NCBI RefSeq assembly: GCF_020035535.1
Contig: NZ_CP083349.1
Location: 62,001-126,000, forward strand
Direction: 5' to 3'
DNA length: 64,000 bases
Origin: Ensifer adhaerens
Lineage (GTDB): Bacteria > Pseudomonadota > Alphaproteobacteria > Rhizobiales > Rhizobiaceae
Numbering within the stretch: the first letter of the stretch is position 1; every line of letters starts with the position of its first letter. The notes beneath the pieces were generated by a model. The model saw only the letters and a program-made list of their open reading frames with translations, ran no database searches and had not been told where the DNA came from. This document shows positions 62,519 to 64,000 of this stretch, one piece after another. The translations under genes were made by a program, and so were the position numbers.

Positions 62519-63112
62519 ATGCCTTTTCGTTTTCTCAAAAACCCTTTCCTTTTCCTGCTGTTGAACCTGCTTGCCGCCTGCGCGGCACTGAACGTCGGCT
62601 CGATCGACAAGTTGTCGAGGCTCGACCCCTCGAAGACCAATCCGGCCGACCTTCGCGTCGCGCTCGCCGTACCGAAGGAGCTCGTCCTGAGGCGAGGCGA
62701 TGCCACGCTGGGGCTCTCCTGGCGGGACGGGAATGCTCCTCCGGAGAGCCAGAACTATGCGCTCGACGTTCAGGTGGGAGGGGCGTCGAGTTCCGTACTC
62801 GCAGACCGCATATCTTCGGGCGAGACGCTCTACGTTTTGGCGCTCGCCGAGACTGATGCCGCACGTTTGCGGGTGCTGCAGGCGAAGATCGCATTGGCAA
62901 AAGGGGACGAACCCGGCAACCGGGGCAGCCTGTCGGTCAATTTCTCGGGCGGCTGCTGGCATGGTGACTTCCCGGCGGGCCGCAAGGTCAAGGTCAATGC
63001 CTGGATGCGAATGACGCCGGACACGGACTATTTCCCGGTGCTGTCGAATCTCGATCTGTTGCAGGTGCTGAAACCGGAGGGCACCACGGCGCTACCGGCC
63101 TGCGCAATATGA
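62519..63112 (+). CDS. Predicted lipoprotein of unknown function
   Basis: A 197-residue protein whose first 22 residues form a signal (FLFLLLNLLAAC) with an LAAC lipobox, so residue C21 would be lipidated. The mature part is beta-rich, with no recognised domain. The segments LRVALAVPKELVLRRGDATL and VNFSGGCWHGDFPAGRKVKV suggest an immunoglobulin-like or sandwich fold. It is monocistronic, with a terminator two bases after the stop. Confidence 0.72.
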   Translation: MPFRFLKNPFLFLLLNLLAACAALNVGSIDKLSRLDPSKTNPADLRVALAVPKELVLRRGDATLGLSWRDGNAPPESQNYALDVQVGGASSSVLADRISSGETLYVLALAETDAARLRVLQAKIALAKGDEPGNRGSLSVNFSGGCWHGDFPAGRKVKVNAWMRMTPDTDYFPVLSNLDLLQVLKPEGTTALPACAI

Positions 63113-63114
63113 TG

Positions 63115-63149
63115 AGGCCCGAGGTGCGCGCGCGCCTCGGGCCTTTTTG
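63115..63149. terminator. Terminator after the lipoprotein gene
   Basis: A 10-bp perfect stem (63115-63124 with 63135-63144) and a GC-rich 10-base loop are followed by a T run. It sits between the convergent lipoprotein and pgi genes, 40 bases from the pgi stop. Confidence 0.88.
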
Positions 63150-63189
63150 CTTAGACCTGTGCGGTTCCGGATGAACCACTCGGACCTGG

Positions 63190-64000
63190 TTAGTGCGCGG
63201 CCTTCAGCAAGGCTGCCACCAGACCTGCGGTCGAGGAATCGTGACCGGCTGCACCCTCCTTGCCTTCGACAACAGGAAGCAGGCCGGTTGCCAGCTCCTT
63301 GCCGAGCTCGACGCCCCACTGGTCGAAGGAGTTGATGTTGAACAGCGCACCCTCGACGAAGACGCGGTGTTCATAAACGGCAATGAGGCGGCCGAGCGCG
63401 AAGGGATCGAGCTGGTCGTAGACGATCGTCAGCGACGGGCGGTTGCCGGTGAAGACGCGGTGCGGAGCAATCTTGTCGGCCTTGGCATCGGCCATGCCCT
63501 TGGCGGTCAGCTGTGCCTTGGCCTCGGCAAGCGTACGGCCCTTCATCAGCGCCTCGGACTGTGCCAGGCAATTGGCAATCAGCAGTTCGTGCTGGTGGCG
63601 CAGGTTCTTCTCGTGGCCGTTGGCGGCGATCATGAACTCGGCCGGGATGATGTCCGTGCCCTGGTGGATGAGCTGGTAGAAGGCGTGTTGGCCATTGGTG
63701 CCGGGCTCCCCCCAGACGACCGGACCGGTCGAGTAATCGACCGGCGTGCTGTCGAGCGTTACCGCCTTGCCGTTCGATTCCATATCGAGCTGCTGCAGGT
63801 AGGCCGGGAAGCGCGACAGGCGCTGGTCATAGGGCAGGATCGCGCGCGAGGGGTAGCCGAGCACGTTGCGATGGTAGAAGCCGAGCAGGCCGAGCAGAAC
63901 CGGAATGTTCTGGCGGATCGGGGCGGTGCGGAAATGTTCGTCTATGGCATGACCGCCATCGAGGAAGCGGCCGAAATTCTCCTTGCCGACGGCGATCATC
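63190..64000 (-). CDS. pgi: Glucose-6-phosphate isomerase, C-terminal part
   Basis: Interconverts glucose 6-phosphate and fructose 6-phosphate. The window ends inside the gene, so only about 269 codons of the C-terminal half are visible. The family signatures are [23 protein letters not shown] and [14 protein letters not shown] with catalytic lysine. The end is ALLKAAH. It follows frk in a region devoted to fructose use. Confidence 0.95.
   Translation of the reverse strand, partial: MIAVGKENFGRFLDGGHAIDEHFRTAPIRQNIPVLLGLLGFYHRNVLGYPSRAILPYDQRLSRFPAYLQQLDMESNGKAVTLDSTPVDYSTGPVVWGEPGTNGQHAFYQLIHQGTDIIPAEFMIAANGHEKNLRHQHELLIANCLAQSEALMKGRTLAEAKAQLTAKGMADAKADKIAPHRVFTGNRPSLTIVYDQLDPFALGRLIAVYEHRVFVEGALFNINSFDQWGVELGKELATGLLPVVEGKEGAAGHDSSTAGLVAALLKAAH

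Noticed and set aside
1..64000. CRISPR arrays, prophage or complete insertion sequences
   Set aside because: No regularly spaced identical repeats, phage structural genes or transposase were found on either strand.

Overview
The window reads as chromosomal DNA of an alphaproteobacterium of the order Rhizobiales, most likely Sinorhizobium/Ensifer. Three things point there. The GC-rich coding style is typical. The gene blocks fmt-truA-dapE-dapD, rpmH-rnpA-yidC-engB-argB and frcR-frcBCAK-pyrC-pyrE-frk-pgi match, as I recall it, the order in Sinorhizobium. The gaps carry short palindromic repeats of the rhizobial mosaic type. No prophage, transposase, integrase or CRISPR array is visible. Both ends cut genes: fmt on the left and pgi on the right.

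Left part (1-16 kb). This holds tRNA formylation and pseudouridylation (fmt, truA), the diaminopimelate/lysine genes dapE and dapD, and an RND efflux pump with its adaptor. Next to the pump is a divergent pair: a LysR regulator and an esterase-like protein that has lost its nucleophile. An HxlR regulator faces an SMR exporter, followed by a DEAD-box helicase, a LOG-family protein and a four-EF-hand secreted protein.

Middle part (16-34 kb). This holds a pyrimidine nucleotidase-like hydrolase, a fatty-acid-hydroxylase-type membrane protein, EamA transporters, an Ada repair protein, a PEP-mutase family enzyme, a B12-type radical SAM protein and argB. The gap between argB and an RskA-like anti-sigma gene contains what looks like the decayed C-terminal half of an ECF sigma gene. 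A Tat-exported MsrB follows. Then come engB, yidC, rnpA and the 44-residue rpmH, and after them a chemoreceptor and a histidine kinase with no adjacent response regulator.

Accessory-looking part (34.8-41 kb). tRNA-Arg(ACG) is followed by a 2H phosphoesterase, a 14-TM drug exporter with a divergent MmyB-type regulator, a 34-residue membrane protein, a DUF1810 protein, an aldo/keto reductase and a YigZ-family protein.

Right part (41-64 kb). putA and a proline-racemase-superfamily enzyme serve proline/hydroxyproline use. Between 45.5 and 52.1 kb lie a cyclic-nucleotide-phosphodiesterase-like enzyme, a Sel1-repeat protein, a FecR-domain protein, a CHASE2 adenylate cyclase and a Crp-type regulator. 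A perfect palindrome fitting the Clr (cAMP receptor) box lies in front of the FecR and Sel1 genes. I read this as one cAMP signalling locus. The frc operon (fructose/mannose/ribose uptake) with its ROK regulator, pyrimidine genes, fructokinase and pgi complete the window, so sugar uptake and hexose entry into metabolism sit together.

Starts were chosen by hand from ribosome binding sites, overlaps and family lengths. Functions are family-level readings of the translated sequence, without database searches.
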